From: Shewanella sp. Isolate13
Lineage (GTDB): Bacteria; Pseudomonadota; Gammaproteobacteria; Enterobacterales; Shewanellaceae
DNA length: 64,000 bases
Reading direction: 5' to 3'
NCBI RefSeq assembly: GCF_022398325.1
Contig: NZ_JAKEVD010000007.1
Span: forward strand, 84,049-148,048
Under the pieces are notes generated by a model. That model searched no databases. It was not told the DNA's origin and worked only from the letters and a program-made list of their open reading frames with translations. Positions 8,380 through 16,305 of the stretch are shown here, piece after piece (within the stretch, counting starts at the first letter, position 1; each line of letters opens with the position of its first letter). A program made the position numbers and the translations under genes.

Positions 8380-9942
8380 TTAGCCGCACACTTCCCAGTA
8401 ACCATTTTGAATCTTATCCACGGTTGAGCGCAGGGTCTGCTCTAATGGTCTGTCTTCGGTCAGTAGCTCAAAGTCTGCTTCAACCTGAGCTAAGGTCTTA
8501 CCCAGTGAGAGCGTAATCGAGCTGGGCTGCAGCTCCTCTTGGGCGATGCGCAGGCGAATACCTTGAGACATGGCCAGTAGCGCCGCCGCTGCCACTTGTT
8601 CGGTAAGCTGTAATACCCGCATACAGTCGCGAGCCGAGATGGTGCCCATGCTCACTTTATCTTGGTTATGGCACTCGGTTGAGCGGGAAAATACGCTAGC
8701 AGGCATGGTGTTTTTCAGCGCCTCAGCCGTCCAAGCCGACACGCCAATCTGCACCGCTTTAAAGCCGTGGTTAATCGCCTTACGCTTGCCTTGGGCACCC
8801 GACAGGTTGGCGGGTAAACCGTTATTGAATTTTTGATCCATCACTAACGCCATCTGACGATCGATCAGATCGGCAATATTCGCCACCGCGTTTTTCATCG
8901 CATCCATGGTAAAGGCGATGTGACCACCATAGAAGTGACCACCGTGCAGGATATGCTCGCCTTCACCGTCGACAATCGGGTTATCGTTGGCGCTGTTCAA
9001 CTCGGTCTCGATAAACTGGCGCATAAAGGGTAGCGCATCTTGCAGTACGCCAATCACATGGGGGGCGCAGCGGATAGAGTATCTGTCTTGCAGCCTGTCA
9101 GAGTTACGTGGATGGATATGATGATTGAGGTCTTCACGGATCCATGCGGCGATCTGGTTTTGCCCCGGGTGAGGTTTTGCGGCAAACAAGATGTCATCGA
9201 AGTGGTTCGAGTTGCCTTTTAATGTTAGCGAAGCCATGGCAGTAATACGGCTAGCAAGGCGAGCCATATATTGTGCACGATCATAAGCTAAGCAGGCAAG
9301 GGCGGTCATAACCGCAGTGCCGTTCATTAGCGCTAAACCTTCTTTTGGACGAAGTTTTAGCGGCACGATATTTAATTCTTGGTAGACGTCACTGGTAGCG
9401 CGTCGCTCACCTTGATAAATCACATCACGCTCACCCACTAACACTGCTGCTAGGTAAGAAAGCGGCGTTAAGTCGCCACTGGCACCGACCGAGCCTTCTT
9501 CAGGGATCACTGGGATGATGTTGAGGTTGAGTAGGGTTTCGATACGCGCGAGTAGCTCATAACTCACGCCTGATTTACCAATTGCCAGTGAGCTGAGTCG
9601 GCATGCCATCACGGCACGGGCTTGCATGGGGGACAGTATCTCTCCCATACCGCAGCCATGAAAACGGGTCAGGTGCAGCGGCAGTTCATGGACTAAGTCT
9701 AAACCAACGGTAACAGTGCAAGAATCACCATAACCTGTGGTGACGCCGTAAACCACACCCTCTTCTTTTAGCAGGCTATCGATGAACAGGGCACCCTTTT
9801 GGATATAGGTGCGATACTCGGCCGTCTGATTTAGCTTGGCTGTCGCGCCCTTGGCGATAGCCACCACATCTTCAAGCGATAGGCTGTTATAGCCAAATTC
9901 AACGGTTTGCTGGCTAAGGTTATGGGTATTGTGTTGGGTCAT
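8380..9942 (-). CDS. MIO-type aromatic amino-acid ammonia lyase (HAL/TAL/PAL family)
   Basis: 520 residues, the usual length of bacterial HAL/TAL enzymes. The Ala154-Ser155-Gly156 triad that forms the methylidene-imidazolone cofactor sits in EEGSVGASGDLTPLSYLAA, and the catalytic Tyr65 lies in VVYGVTTGYGDS. The substrate-selectivity pair aligning with Ser-His of HAL, His-Leu of TAL and Phe-Leu of PAL reads Phe94-His95 (LTRFHGCGMG), so the substrate is not obvious. The likely role is to deaminate Tyr or Phe to coumarate or cinnamate, activated by the AMP ligase as polyene starter. A plain histidine lyase is unlikely since no other hut gene is present. ATGA overlap with the upstream gene. Confidence 0.92.
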   Translation of the reverse strand: MTQHNTHNLSQQTVEFGYNSLSLEDVVAIAKGATAKLNQTAEYRTYIQKGALFIDSLLKEEGVVYGVTTGYGDSCTVTVGLDLVHELPLHLTRFHGCGMGEILSPMQARAVMACRLSSLAIGKSGVSYELLARIETLLNLNIIPVIPEEGSVGASGDLTPLSYLAAVLVGERDVIYQGERRATSDVYQELNIVPLKLRPKEGLALMNGTAVMTALACLAYDRAQYMARLASRITAMASLTLKGNSNHFDDILFAAKPHPGQNQIAAWIREDLNHHIHPRNSDRLQDRYSIRCAPHVIGVLQDALPFMRQFIETELNSANDNPIVDGEGEHILHGGHFYGGHIAFTMDAMKNAVANIADLIDRQMALVMDQKFNNGLPANLSGAQGKRKAINHGFKAVQIGVSAWTAEALKNTMPASVFSRSTECHNQDKVSMGTISARDCMRVLQLTEQVAAAALLAMSQGIRLRIAQEELQPSSITLSLGKTLAQVEADFELLTEDRPLEQTLRSTVDKIQNGYWEVCG

Positions 9943-11678
9943 TTGCTTGCTTGTCCTTTACTGCTACGACTACTGCTGCGACTGCTTTGTGCATCGGCAC
10001 GCTGGAACTCTTCATCCTTGCGCCAGAAATCATAAAAATTAAACCATTGCAGTGGCTCACTCAGAGCAAAACGCTCCAAGCGACTGCTAAATTCATTTAC
10101 GGCTTGCTCGAGCCTTTCGGCGCGCCCCGCTCTTGGGCCTTTTAAGGTATCGGCGAAGTGCTCAAGGTGAACATGATAGCGACCATTTTGGCGCAGACAG
10201 AACATGGTATAAACCGGACAGTCCAGCAGCCCCGCCAGAATGAATGGCCCCTGTGGGAATGCGGCCTGCTCACCCAGAAATTCTTGGTAGATTACTCGTC
10301 CAGCCGTTTGAGACGAGGTTCTGTCTCCTGCAATTACTACTAGTTCACCGGCTTCAATCTTTTGCTGTAGTAGCATCGAGGTACTCGGGCCGAGCTCGGT
10401 CACCTGAATAAGATTCAGTGAGCTGTCGGGATTAAGCTGCTTGAGCACCCGATTAAAGTTCTCGGCGTTTTGCGTCAGCACCATGACGTTAACCTTGACT
10501 TGGCGCTGGTGGATTGAGATCGCGCGGCACAGCTCTAAATTACCTAGGTGTGAGACCAGTAACACGGCGCCATTGCCGGCAGCAAGTTGGCTGGCGAGCA
10601 TTTCGCGGTTGGGAAAGTCCACCTCTGAGAGCTTGATACGATCGCACCAGGCATCGATTCTATCGAGGGCGGCATTACCGAAGGCGAAAAAGTGCTTCAG
10701 ACTATCGCGCCAGCTGAGTGGCTCCCCCAACTGTGGGTGGTTAGGGCGCTGGTGCTTCACATGGGTTAAAAACTGCTTCGATGCGGTGCGCGCCGTGGTG
10801 CCTGTGATAAAGAAGTAGCAGATCACCGGATACATGATGGCGCGGCACAGCCAGTGCCCACCTAAGCGGTAGCTTTGGGCTAGCAGCTTAATTCCCCAGT
10901 AGCTGCCGCGTTCCCCCATGCTGGACCAGTGTTTGTTCTGGCTCGGCCTAGTCAGCTTGTGCAACAGCTTCTTGGGCTGGCGCAACAACATGCCAAAGAA
11001 GAGTTTGCTGTGCATCAGTGAGATGCGCACATTGTCTTTGAGGCCTTGGAAATGGCTGACACCATCTTCGGGGTAGATCACCCGTGTTGGCAGATGGATA
11101 ACGGGGACGCCTTGCCAATAGAGCCGCACCAGCACTTCGATATCGAAATCCATGCGCTCGCCCAAGGCGTGGCTTAAAAATAGCTTCTCTGTTGCCGCCA
11201 GTGGGTAAACTCGAAAGCCACACATGGAGTCTTGAATATCGAAGCTTAAGGTCTCAATCCACACCCAGAAGTGGGTGATATAGCGGCCATACAAGCGACC
11301 CTTAGGCACGGACTCGTCGTACTGTGGCAGGCCGGAAATCAGTGCCTCTGGCGCTGACTCTGCACGGGCGATCATCGCCGGAATATCATCTAAATCGTGC
11401 TGACCGTCGGCATCGACCTGTAGCGCGTGGGTGAAACCATCGGCGTAGGCTCTGCGCAGGCCAGTCATCACCGCCGCACCTTTGCCGCGATTAAATGGGT
11501 GGTGAATGAGCGTCACCCAATCATATTTCTCAGCCAGCTCGATGAGCAGAAAGCGAGTGTCATCGTCACTGCCATCGTTAATCAGATAGCAGGGGAGTTC
11601 AAAGGCCGCGAGGCGCGCCAAGGTCTTCTCGATTGCGCCGCGATGATTGTAGTTTGGAATAACCAGAGCTAGACGCAT
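9939..11678 (-). CDS. Glycosyltransferase family 2 / lysophospholipid-type acyltransferase fusion
   Basis: 579 residues with two domains. Residues 1-240 are a GT-A glycosyltransferase: IPNYNHRGAIEKTL start, INDGSDDDT, and the metal-binding DADGQHD. Residues 290-560 are an LpxL/HtrB-type acyltransferase with the HX4E motif (VSHLGNLELCRA) and IAGDRTSSQTAGR further on. This fusion occupies the same place in described APE clusters and probably helps attach the polyene to a glycolipid anchor. The C-terminal tail is Ser/Arg-rich (SSRSSSRSSKGQ) and looks disordered. It shares TAATG with the upstream dehydratase and ATGA with the ammonia lyase. Confidence 0.92.
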   Translation of the reverse strand: MRLALVIPNYNHRGAIEKTLARLAAFELPCYLINDGSDDDTRFLLIELAEKYDWVTLIHHPFNRGKGAAVMTGLRRAYADGFTHALQVDADGQHDLDDIPAMIARAESAPEALISGLPQYDESVPKGRLYGRYITHFWVWIETLSFDIQDSMCGFRVYPLAATEKLFLSHALGERMDFDIEVLVRLYWQGVPVIHLPTRVIYPEDGVSHFQGLKDNVRISLMHSKLFFGMLLRQPKKLLHKLTRPSQNKHWSSMGERGSYWGIKLLAQSYRLGGHWLCRAIMYPVICYFFITGTTARTASKQFLTHVKHQRPNHPQLGEPLSWRDSLKHFFAFGNAALDRIDAWCDRIKLSEVDFPNREMLASQLAAGNGAVLLVSHLGNLELCRAISIHQRQVKVNVMVLTQNAENFNRVLKQLNPDSSLNLIQVTELGPSTSMLLQQKIEAGELVVIAGDRTSSQTAGRVIYQEFLGEQAAFPQGPFILAGLLDCPVYTMFCLRQNGRYHVHLEHFADTLKGPRAGRAERLEQAVNEFSSRLERFALSEPLQWFNFYDFWRKDEEFQRADAQSSRSSSRSSKGQASK

Positions 11679-12052
11679 TAGTTTGCATCCGTTGTGTTAG
11701 AGGCACCATTGAGTGCAATGCGTCCCGATGCAAAGCGCTTATCGCCATCGCTGTAGGCAAAGGTAAGCTTAGCCTTGGCCGCATTGTGGCTGACGTTGAG
11801 CTCCACCTGAGTGCCGGGCAACATGAGCTGTTGAAACTTTAGAACCTCTAAGGTTGCGACATCGATGGCATACCCGAAATGCTCACAGCCGAGCTTTATC
11901 GCCCAATCGAGCTGGGTCACACCCGGCAGTACCGGTTGCTCTGGAAAGTGGCCATTAAAATAGTCGAGTTCGGCAGCAATATCGAGCCGCCAAGTCACTG
12001 AGTCTTGGTCCTTGCTGCAACTGATGATGGTGGGCAATTTAGATCTAATCAT
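11678..12052 (-). CDS. apeI: FabA/FabZ-like hotdog dehydratase, ApeI-like
   Basis: 124-residue single hotdog protein. The motif YFNGHFPEQPVLPGVTQLDWA places the catalytic His in the GHFPxxPVLPG loop, a hallmark of FabZ/FabA dehydratases. It would form the dehydratase heterodimer with the ApeP-like protein encoded near the far end of the operon. It overlaps the AMP ligase stop by 4 bases (ATGA) and its own stop overlaps the next ATG by one base. Confidence 0.88.
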   Translation of the reverse strand: MIRSKLPTIISCSKDQDSVTWRLDIAAELDYFNGHFPEQPVLPGVTQLDWAIKLGCEHFGYAIDVATLEVLKFQQLMLPGTQVELNVSHNAAKAKLTFAYSDGDKRFASGRIALNGASNTTDAN

Positions 12053-13428
12053 TTGCTCTTAAACTTATCGATATCGAATAGGGCTAACATGCTAGATTGA
12101 ACGCGCTTCCCCTGCTGATCCAGTGGCAGCTGGGCTACATAGCGCCAGCGTCTTGGTAAGGTGACTCGTTCAAACTGTGACAACAGGTGATTTTTCAGTT
12201 GGTTATTGAGCGCCAACTTGCCGTTTGCTTCGAGTTGTTCTATCCCTTGGGGTGAAAGCTCTATGGCTGCGCCAAGCTGCACTCTAGGCTGTTCGAGCAT
12301 CACCAGTGCGGCTTTAGCCACATAGGGGTGACTCTCTAACAGTGACTCCATCTGCACCAGCGACAAGCGCTTCTCTTCCACCTTGATAATTCGGTCTAAG
12401 CGGCCTTGAAGGGTAAATTTACCATCGGCGTGCAGGGCAATCTTATCATCGCACTTTAGCCATTCACTATCTGGCAGGTAGGGCGATTTGAGCACTAGTG
12501 CACCATCGCTTGGATCTTGCTGGATTTCAATTGGCGCGAAAGCTTGCCAGTCGGCGTTAGGCTGGTGTTGACGACGATAAGCGATACCGCCAGTTTCGGT
12601 GCTGCCAAACACCTCTATCGGTGCTTGCCCATAGCAATGTGCCACGGCTTTAGATGCATCAAAACTTAACGGCCCGCCAGAGCTGAAGACTAAACTCGGT
12701 GCACGCAGTTGACGCTCGTTATCGAGCGCATCGGGCAATCGAGACAGTTGGGCCGGACTACTGATCAAACACAAGTTTGGAAATAGGTTGGCGTAGTAGT
12801 TTAAGGTCTCAGGGTATTCGACCAGATCGCTTAAGAATGGGCGACTCGCCGCCAGAGGCCAGAGGATCTTAAACAGTAGACCGTAAATATGCTGATGAGA
12901 GACGGTGGAGATGACACTGCAGTGAGGCAGGTGCTCAGCAAAAGTCTGCTCTAGTACACTGACTTCGGCATCGAGCTGCTCGATAGATTTTACGACTCGC
13001 TTAGGCTTTCCGCTGCTACCTGAGGTGAATAGAACTAGCTCACCCAAGTTATCGGTTTTCGGCCAGTCACTCGTGGGTGGGTTGAGATCTTTATCGAGAC
13101 GCAAGAATGCTTTGCCTTCACAGATGGGCATATCGGAGAGTACGCCATCGAACTCGTGGGTCAGTTGGCTCAAGGTTCCCGCTTGCCTGTTTGCGGGGAG
13201 TACAACCTGTTTCCCCGCGAGTAATCCTGCGCACAGTCCAACGGCAAACAGATCGCTGCTATCGCAACATAGCAACCAACGCTGGGAGCTGGAGTCAATG
13301 AGTTGCTGTTGCAGCTGGGCGACTTGGGCGGTAAATGCAGAGCCCGTCACAATATCGTGATGATTGAAGCTAATTAGCTGCTGGGCTGCAGGGCCTTGGC
13401 AGAGCCAAGATTTAAGGAGATCCGTCAT
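12049..13428 (-). CDS. apeH: AMP-forming acyl/aryl-ACP ligase (ApeH-like adenylation enzyme)
   Basis: 459-residue ANL-superfamily enzyme from ATG at 13426-13428. The P-loop motif LVLFTSGSSGKPKRVVKS is near residue 150, VFGSTETGGIAYR is the A5 region, and LQGRLDRIIKVEEKRLSL is the hinge and A8/A10 region with Lys. It probably activates the aryl starter acid with ATP and loads it on an ACP. The start overlaps the upstream membrane-protein stop (ATGA); there is no strong ribosome site, which fits translational coupling. The ammonia lyase in the same operon suggests the acid comes from an aromatic amino acid. Confidence 0.9.
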   Translation of the reverse strand: MTDLLKSWLCQGPAAQQLISFNHHDIVTGSAFTAQVAQLQQQLIDSSSQRWLLCCDSSDLFAVGLCAGLLAGKQVVLPANRQAGTLSQLTHEFDGVLSDMPICEGKAFLRLDKDLNPPTSDWPKTDNLGELVLFTSGSSGKPKRVVKSIEQLDAEVSVLEQTFAEHLPHCSVISTVSHQHIYGLLFKILWPLAASRPFLSDLVEYPETLNYYANLFPNLCLISSPAQLSRLPDALDNERQLRAPSLVFSSGGPLSFDASKAVAHCYGQAPIEVFGSTETGGIAYRRQHQPNADWQAFAPIEIQQDPSDGALVLKSPYLPDSEWLKCDDKIALHADGKFTLQGRLDRIIKVEEKRLSLVQMESLLESHPYVAKAALVMLEQPRVQLGAAIELSPQGIEQLEANGKLALNNQLKNHLLSQFERVTLPRRWRYVAQLPLDQQGKRVQSSMLALFDIDKFKSK

Positions 13429-13973
13429 GACTTTTTCAACCAAAATGTTCTGTATAACCATTCGCCACCAAATAGCGACCCGATAAGCAGATAGGCGATC
13501 AGCCCGTTATAAAGCGTCCATGTTTCAAGGCTGGCATAGAGTGCGGTATAAAGCGCCATTGCGCCATTAAAGATAAACAAACCGCACCAAACTAAGGTGA
13601 CGGTCTTGAGGTAGCCGATTGCCTCATCGGGCAGCTCTGGCTCCTTTAATCTCGCCAGCCTCTCTATCATGCTGGGCCCACGCCTTAGTGAATAGCCAAA
13701 AAGCGCCAACATGGTGAGGTTTATTACCACAGGATAAAACAGTAACCAGTGATTTTCTTTGGCTACAAAACTGCCAGCGGTTAAACCTATACCCACAAGG
13801 AGCGGCAGCACAAGCGCCTTTACTTGCTGCTGTTGCAGCACCAGTCGTAGGATTAAGACTGCGCACAAGGCGAGCGCGATGCTGCCAGCCGGCAAATAGT
13901 GCAGACCAAAATAGACCGCCAGCGGGTAGCCTATTACCACGAGGGTCGTCACTATTTGCAGGAGCAATCGCAT
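13425..13973 (-). CDS. Aryl polyene operon inner-membrane protein (COG4648-like)
   Basis: 182 residues with about five or six hydrophobic segments (for example residues 4-25, 28-46, 54-69, 77-95, 128-146 and 155-172), hence a polytopic inner-membrane protein. It lies between an ACP gene and the AMP ligase, the same place as the conserved membrane protein of other APE clusters. No catalytic motif can be seen; the function is unknown. Both junctions overlap (TAATG with the ACP, ATGA with the ligase). Confidence 0.8.
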   Translation of the reverse strand: MRLLLQIVTTLVVIGYPLAVYFGLHYLPAGSIALALCAVLILRLVLQQQQVKALVLPLLVGIGLTAGSFVAKENHWLLFYPVVINLTMLALFGYSLRRGPSMIERLARLKEPELPDEAIGYLKTVTLVWCGLFIFNGAMALYTALYASLETWTLYNGLIAYLLIGSLFGGEWLYRTFWLKKS

Positions 13974-14221
13974 TACTCTTTAACTAAGCCTTCGATGGCC
14001 GACACAACGTCATCTACGGTTCTCACCGCTTTAAACTCTTCAGGCTTAATCTTCTTGCCTGTCATCTGTTGTAGCTTAATCACCAAATCGACGGCATCGA
14101 TGCTGTCTAGATCTAGCTCTTCATACAGAGAAGCTTCTAGGGTGATATCTTCCGCATCAATCTCGAACTCTTCGACGAGGATCTCAGTCAGCATTTCAAG
14201 GATCTGTTCACGACTTTGCAT
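13973..14221 (-). CDS. apeF: Acyl carrier protein (second ACP of the APE operon)
   Basis: 82-residue acidic four-helix carrier protein. The phosphopantetheine attachment Ser40 lies in EELDLDSIDAVDLVIKL, the DSID variant of the DSL motif. It carries starter or growing polyene chains as thioesters. A second ACP gene is 8 bases upstream. APE pathways use two ACPs, often one for the starter and one for elongation; which does which cannot be told here. ATG at 14219-14221, with its stop overlapping the next start. Confidence 0.92.
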   Translation of the reverse strand: MQSREQILEMLTEILVEEFEIDAEDITLEASLYEELDLDSIDAVDLVIKLQQMTGKKIKPEEFKAVRTVDDVVSAIEGLVKE

Positions 14222-14229
14222 ACTTCCCC

Positions 14230-14484
14230 CTAGACTCGCTGTGACTCAATGAAACTGACTAAGCTGGCAACACTATAGAAATGCTGTTTTGTTGCATCTG
14301 AGTTTGCTTCAATCTTCACATCAAATTGCTTTTTGATGGCAAGGCCAAGCTCCAATGCATCGATAGAGTCGAGTCCAAGCCCTTCACCAAATAGCGGTGC
14401 CTGTGAGTCGATATCTTCAATGCTGACGTCTTCAAGGTCGAGACAGTCAATGATTAGTTGTTTTACTTCGTTATCTAGGCTCAT
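14230..14484 (-). CDS. apeE: Acyl carrier protein (first ACP of the APE operon)
   Basis: 84-residue acidic carrier protein with Ser40 in GEGLGLDSIDALELGLAI, the phosphopantetheinylation site. It shares the DSIDA core with the neighbouring ACP but is otherwise clearly different, so the two are unlikely to be a recent duplication. It overlaps the acyltransferase gene upstream by 4 bases (ATGA). Confidence 0.92.
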   Translation of the reverse strand: MSLDNEVKQLIIDCLDLEDVSIEDIDSQAPLFGEGLGLDSIDALELGLAIKKQFDVKIEANSDATKQHFYSVASLVSFIESQRV

Positions 14485-15314
14485 AAGTATCTATCTAATT
14501 GTTGTTTATAATAGTTTTCTAGGTCACGAGTCATCTGCCGTGCCATTTTTGCATCGCCGCCTGCACAGGCATCATAACGTAAATAGGGCAGTGTTTCGCC
14601 TATTTCGATATGCATGCCTATGGTTCGTCTCGGCAGCTGATACCAAGCCTGCTGCTTACTGAGTCCAACAGTATTGGTTTTCAAAAATACAGGCAATAGG
14701 TCGCTTCGTGTTCTAAGGGTGATATTGGCGGCCCCACGTGCAAAGGGGTTCACTTTTTCACCTATGACTGTGCGGGTTCCCTCTGGGAAAATAATTAAAT
14801 TAGTGCCACGCTCAAGTACCGATTTACAGTCCTCCAATAGCAGCTCTGCGCCGCGGTTGGGAATGTAACCTGCACAAGAGACTACGCCTCGCAAAAAGGG
14901 GTTGCGCCATAGTCCTTGCTTAACGATGCAGCCTGCATTTGGCATCAAACTGATAAGCACGACCACATCGACTAAGGTGGGATGATTTGCCGTGACAATG
15001 ACGCCTTTTGCATCGCGAAGACGACCCAAGTCTCCATGACTGACATTAATCACGCCAGCCCAGGTGAGCATCTTTACGAATCCCTTAAACATAATATGTA
15101 CGGCGCGCTGTACCCGCTCGATACGCTGCTGGGGCGTACCAGGCCAAAATCGCAGGATGGGCAGGATAGTAAGCGAACTTAAAAGGCCACCAAGGCCGAA
15201 GGCGATATAGCAGGCGGTGCCGCCGAGCCAGCGTGGCACATAGGCCAAGCCAGTTAACTTAGGGGCGAGAGGTTGCGCTCTCTGTGATGGTTTACTTGCT
15301 AAAGACTTAGTCAC
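14481..15314 (-). CDS. 1-acyl-sn-glycerol-3-phosphate acyltransferase-like (PlsC family) protein
   Basis: 277 residues with an N-terminal hydrophobic segment (residues 25-55) and a PlsC domain. The catalytic HX4D box is VTANHPTLVDVVVL, and the substrate-binding block is LIIFPEGTR near residue 170. A protein of this type sits next to the ACP pair in APE clusters and probably transfers the polyene or another acyl group to a lipid acceptor at the inner membrane. It overlaps the chain-length-factor gene by 8 bases. Confidence 0.87.
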   Translation of the reverse strand: MTKSLASKPSQRAQPLAPKLTGLAYVPRWLGGTACYIAFGLGGLLSSLTILPILRFWPGTPQQRIERVQRAVHIMFKGFVKMLTWAGVINVSHGDLGRLRDAKGVIVTANHPTLVDVVVLISLMPNAGCIVKQGLWRNPFLRGVVSCAGYIPNRGAELLLEDCKSVLERGTNLIIFPEGTRTVIGEKVNPFARGAANITLRTRSDLLPVFLKTNTVGLSKQQAWYQLPRRTIGMHIEIGETLPYLRYDACAGGDAKMARQMTRDLENYYKQQLDRYL

Positions 15315-16044
15315 AGCAGATTAGCTCCCAATGCCAACCCGCCAAATAACCTGAGATACTCTGCTTAGCCGCAAGGCTTGCGAGTAACTGGCCGAAACAG
15401 AGTTGCTCACGTTCATCTCTATGTTCGCGCTTGTCGGCAGTTAAGTTCAAAGTCGCGATAGCACCTTGCTGGCAGTTTGCTGGAGCCAGCATAAAGGCGA
15501 TGGCGATAGGCCATTCTGGTTCAGAGGAGAACTGCTGATAAACTTGCGGCACGGGCTCGTCTGCATAGGCTAACAGTAGCGGCTCAGGATCAGCATGCAG
15601 CTGTCCAAAGGCTTCGATGAAAGCCTGAGAAAAACTATTCTTGCCCGCCGCAATGGAGGTCGATGCAGCTTGATTCCCCGTTAAAATGCTGAAAATGCCA
15701 CTGGCGGTGTTGTGTACCGACTGACTAAAACCTGTAGGTGACAGAGGTGATTCGGCAACAATATCCTTGAGTAAACCTACAGTGCGGTTAATTTCGCCGT
15801 GTTGCGAGGAAAATATGCTGCGGCATTGCTCAGGCGGATCACACTGAGATACCGCTTCAAGGATGATTTTGGTGAGTTTGCTGAGTCTTCTACGCTGCAT
15901 AGCTGGCACATGAGCCAGTTTTGGCACAGCAGAGTGCTGTACAGAGTCGTCTTGGGCTATGCTTGGCCAATTTAACCATTCATTGGCTTGTTGGTACTGC
16001 GGCGACCAGGCGCCCCATGAAAGAATGCTAAACTTCAAATGCAT
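15307..16044 (-). CDS. apeC: Beta-ketoacyl synthase chain-length-factor-like protein (ApeC-like), first gene of the APE operon
   Basis: 245 residues, matching the short KS-like subunits of APE clusters rather than a full 410-residue KS. Where a catalytic KS has a nucleophilic Cys (TACSSS), this protein reads SVHNTASGIFSIL and has no Cys, as expected for a non-condensing partner that sets chain length. It would pair with the ApeO-like KS encoded 13 kb downstream. ATG at 16042-16044, with AAGG-type purine stretches upstream. It is the first gene of the operon; 261 bases separate it from the DUF3014 gene. Confidence 0.82.
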   Translation of the reverse strand: MHLKFSILSWGAWSPQYQQANEWLNWPSIAQDDSVQHSAVPKLAHVPAMQRRRLSKLTKIILEAVSQCDPPEQCRSIFSSQHGEINRTVGLLKDIVAESPLSPTGFSQSVHNTASGIFSILTGNQAASTSIAAGKNSFSQAFIEAFGQLHADPEPLLLAYADEPVPQVYQQFSSEPEWPIAIAFMLAPANCQQGAIATLNLTADKREHRDEREQLCFGQLLASLAAKQSISGYLAGWHWELICCD

Positions 16045-16175
16045 CGCCTTAGATCCGAATATCCTTTCGTATCACCTTGACTGGTAAAAAGATAGTGCTG
16101 ACCGACGACAGCAATTATGTCTGTAAGTGGTCAAATATAATGTTATTTAGAGCCGCTATTCTACATCATAAATGC

Positions 16176-16192
16176 AGAGCTTAATAAGCTCT
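16176..16192. promoter_or_regulatory. Perfect 17-base palindrome upstream of the APE operon
   Basis: The sequence AGAGCTTA-A-TAAGCTCT is a perfect 8+1+8 inverted repeat, centred about 140 bases upstream of the first APE start codon (16044) in the only sizeable gap before the operon. It could be a regulator-binding site. Four T follow it on the plus strand, so a weak plus-strand terminator is an alternative, but no plus-strand gene precedes it. Confidence 0.35.
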
Positions 16193-16252
16193 TTTATGAT
16201 ACAGGTGTCGCTTAAAGGTGAGAGGGAGGTGAATAAATGTTGGCTTTGGATG

Positions 16253-16276
16253 AGAGCCCTGTTAATCCAGGGCTCT
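16253..16276 (-). terminator. Hairpin downstream of the DUF3014 gene
   Basis: Nine-base perfect stem AGAGCCCTG / CAGGGCTCT with a 6-base loop, 30 bases after the DUF3014 stop codon. There is no good U tract on the minus strand, so it may be a weak terminator or a stabilising 3' hairpin. Confidence 0.35.
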
Positions 16277-16305
16277 TGAAGAAATGATTTAACGGCTGTG
16301 ATGGC

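Noticed and set aside
8380..9942. Annotation of the ammonia lyase as hutH (histidine catabolism)
   Set aside because: No hutU, hutI or hutG is nearby, it is embedded by overlapping codons in the aryl polyene operon, and the Ser-His pair of HAL is replaced by Phe-His.
10948..11223. 91-codon minus-strand reading inside the glycosyltransferase/acyltransferase gene
   Set aside because: It lies wholly within a well-supported gene in another frame, has no ribosome site and an unusual Arg/Pro-rich composition typical of a shadow frame.
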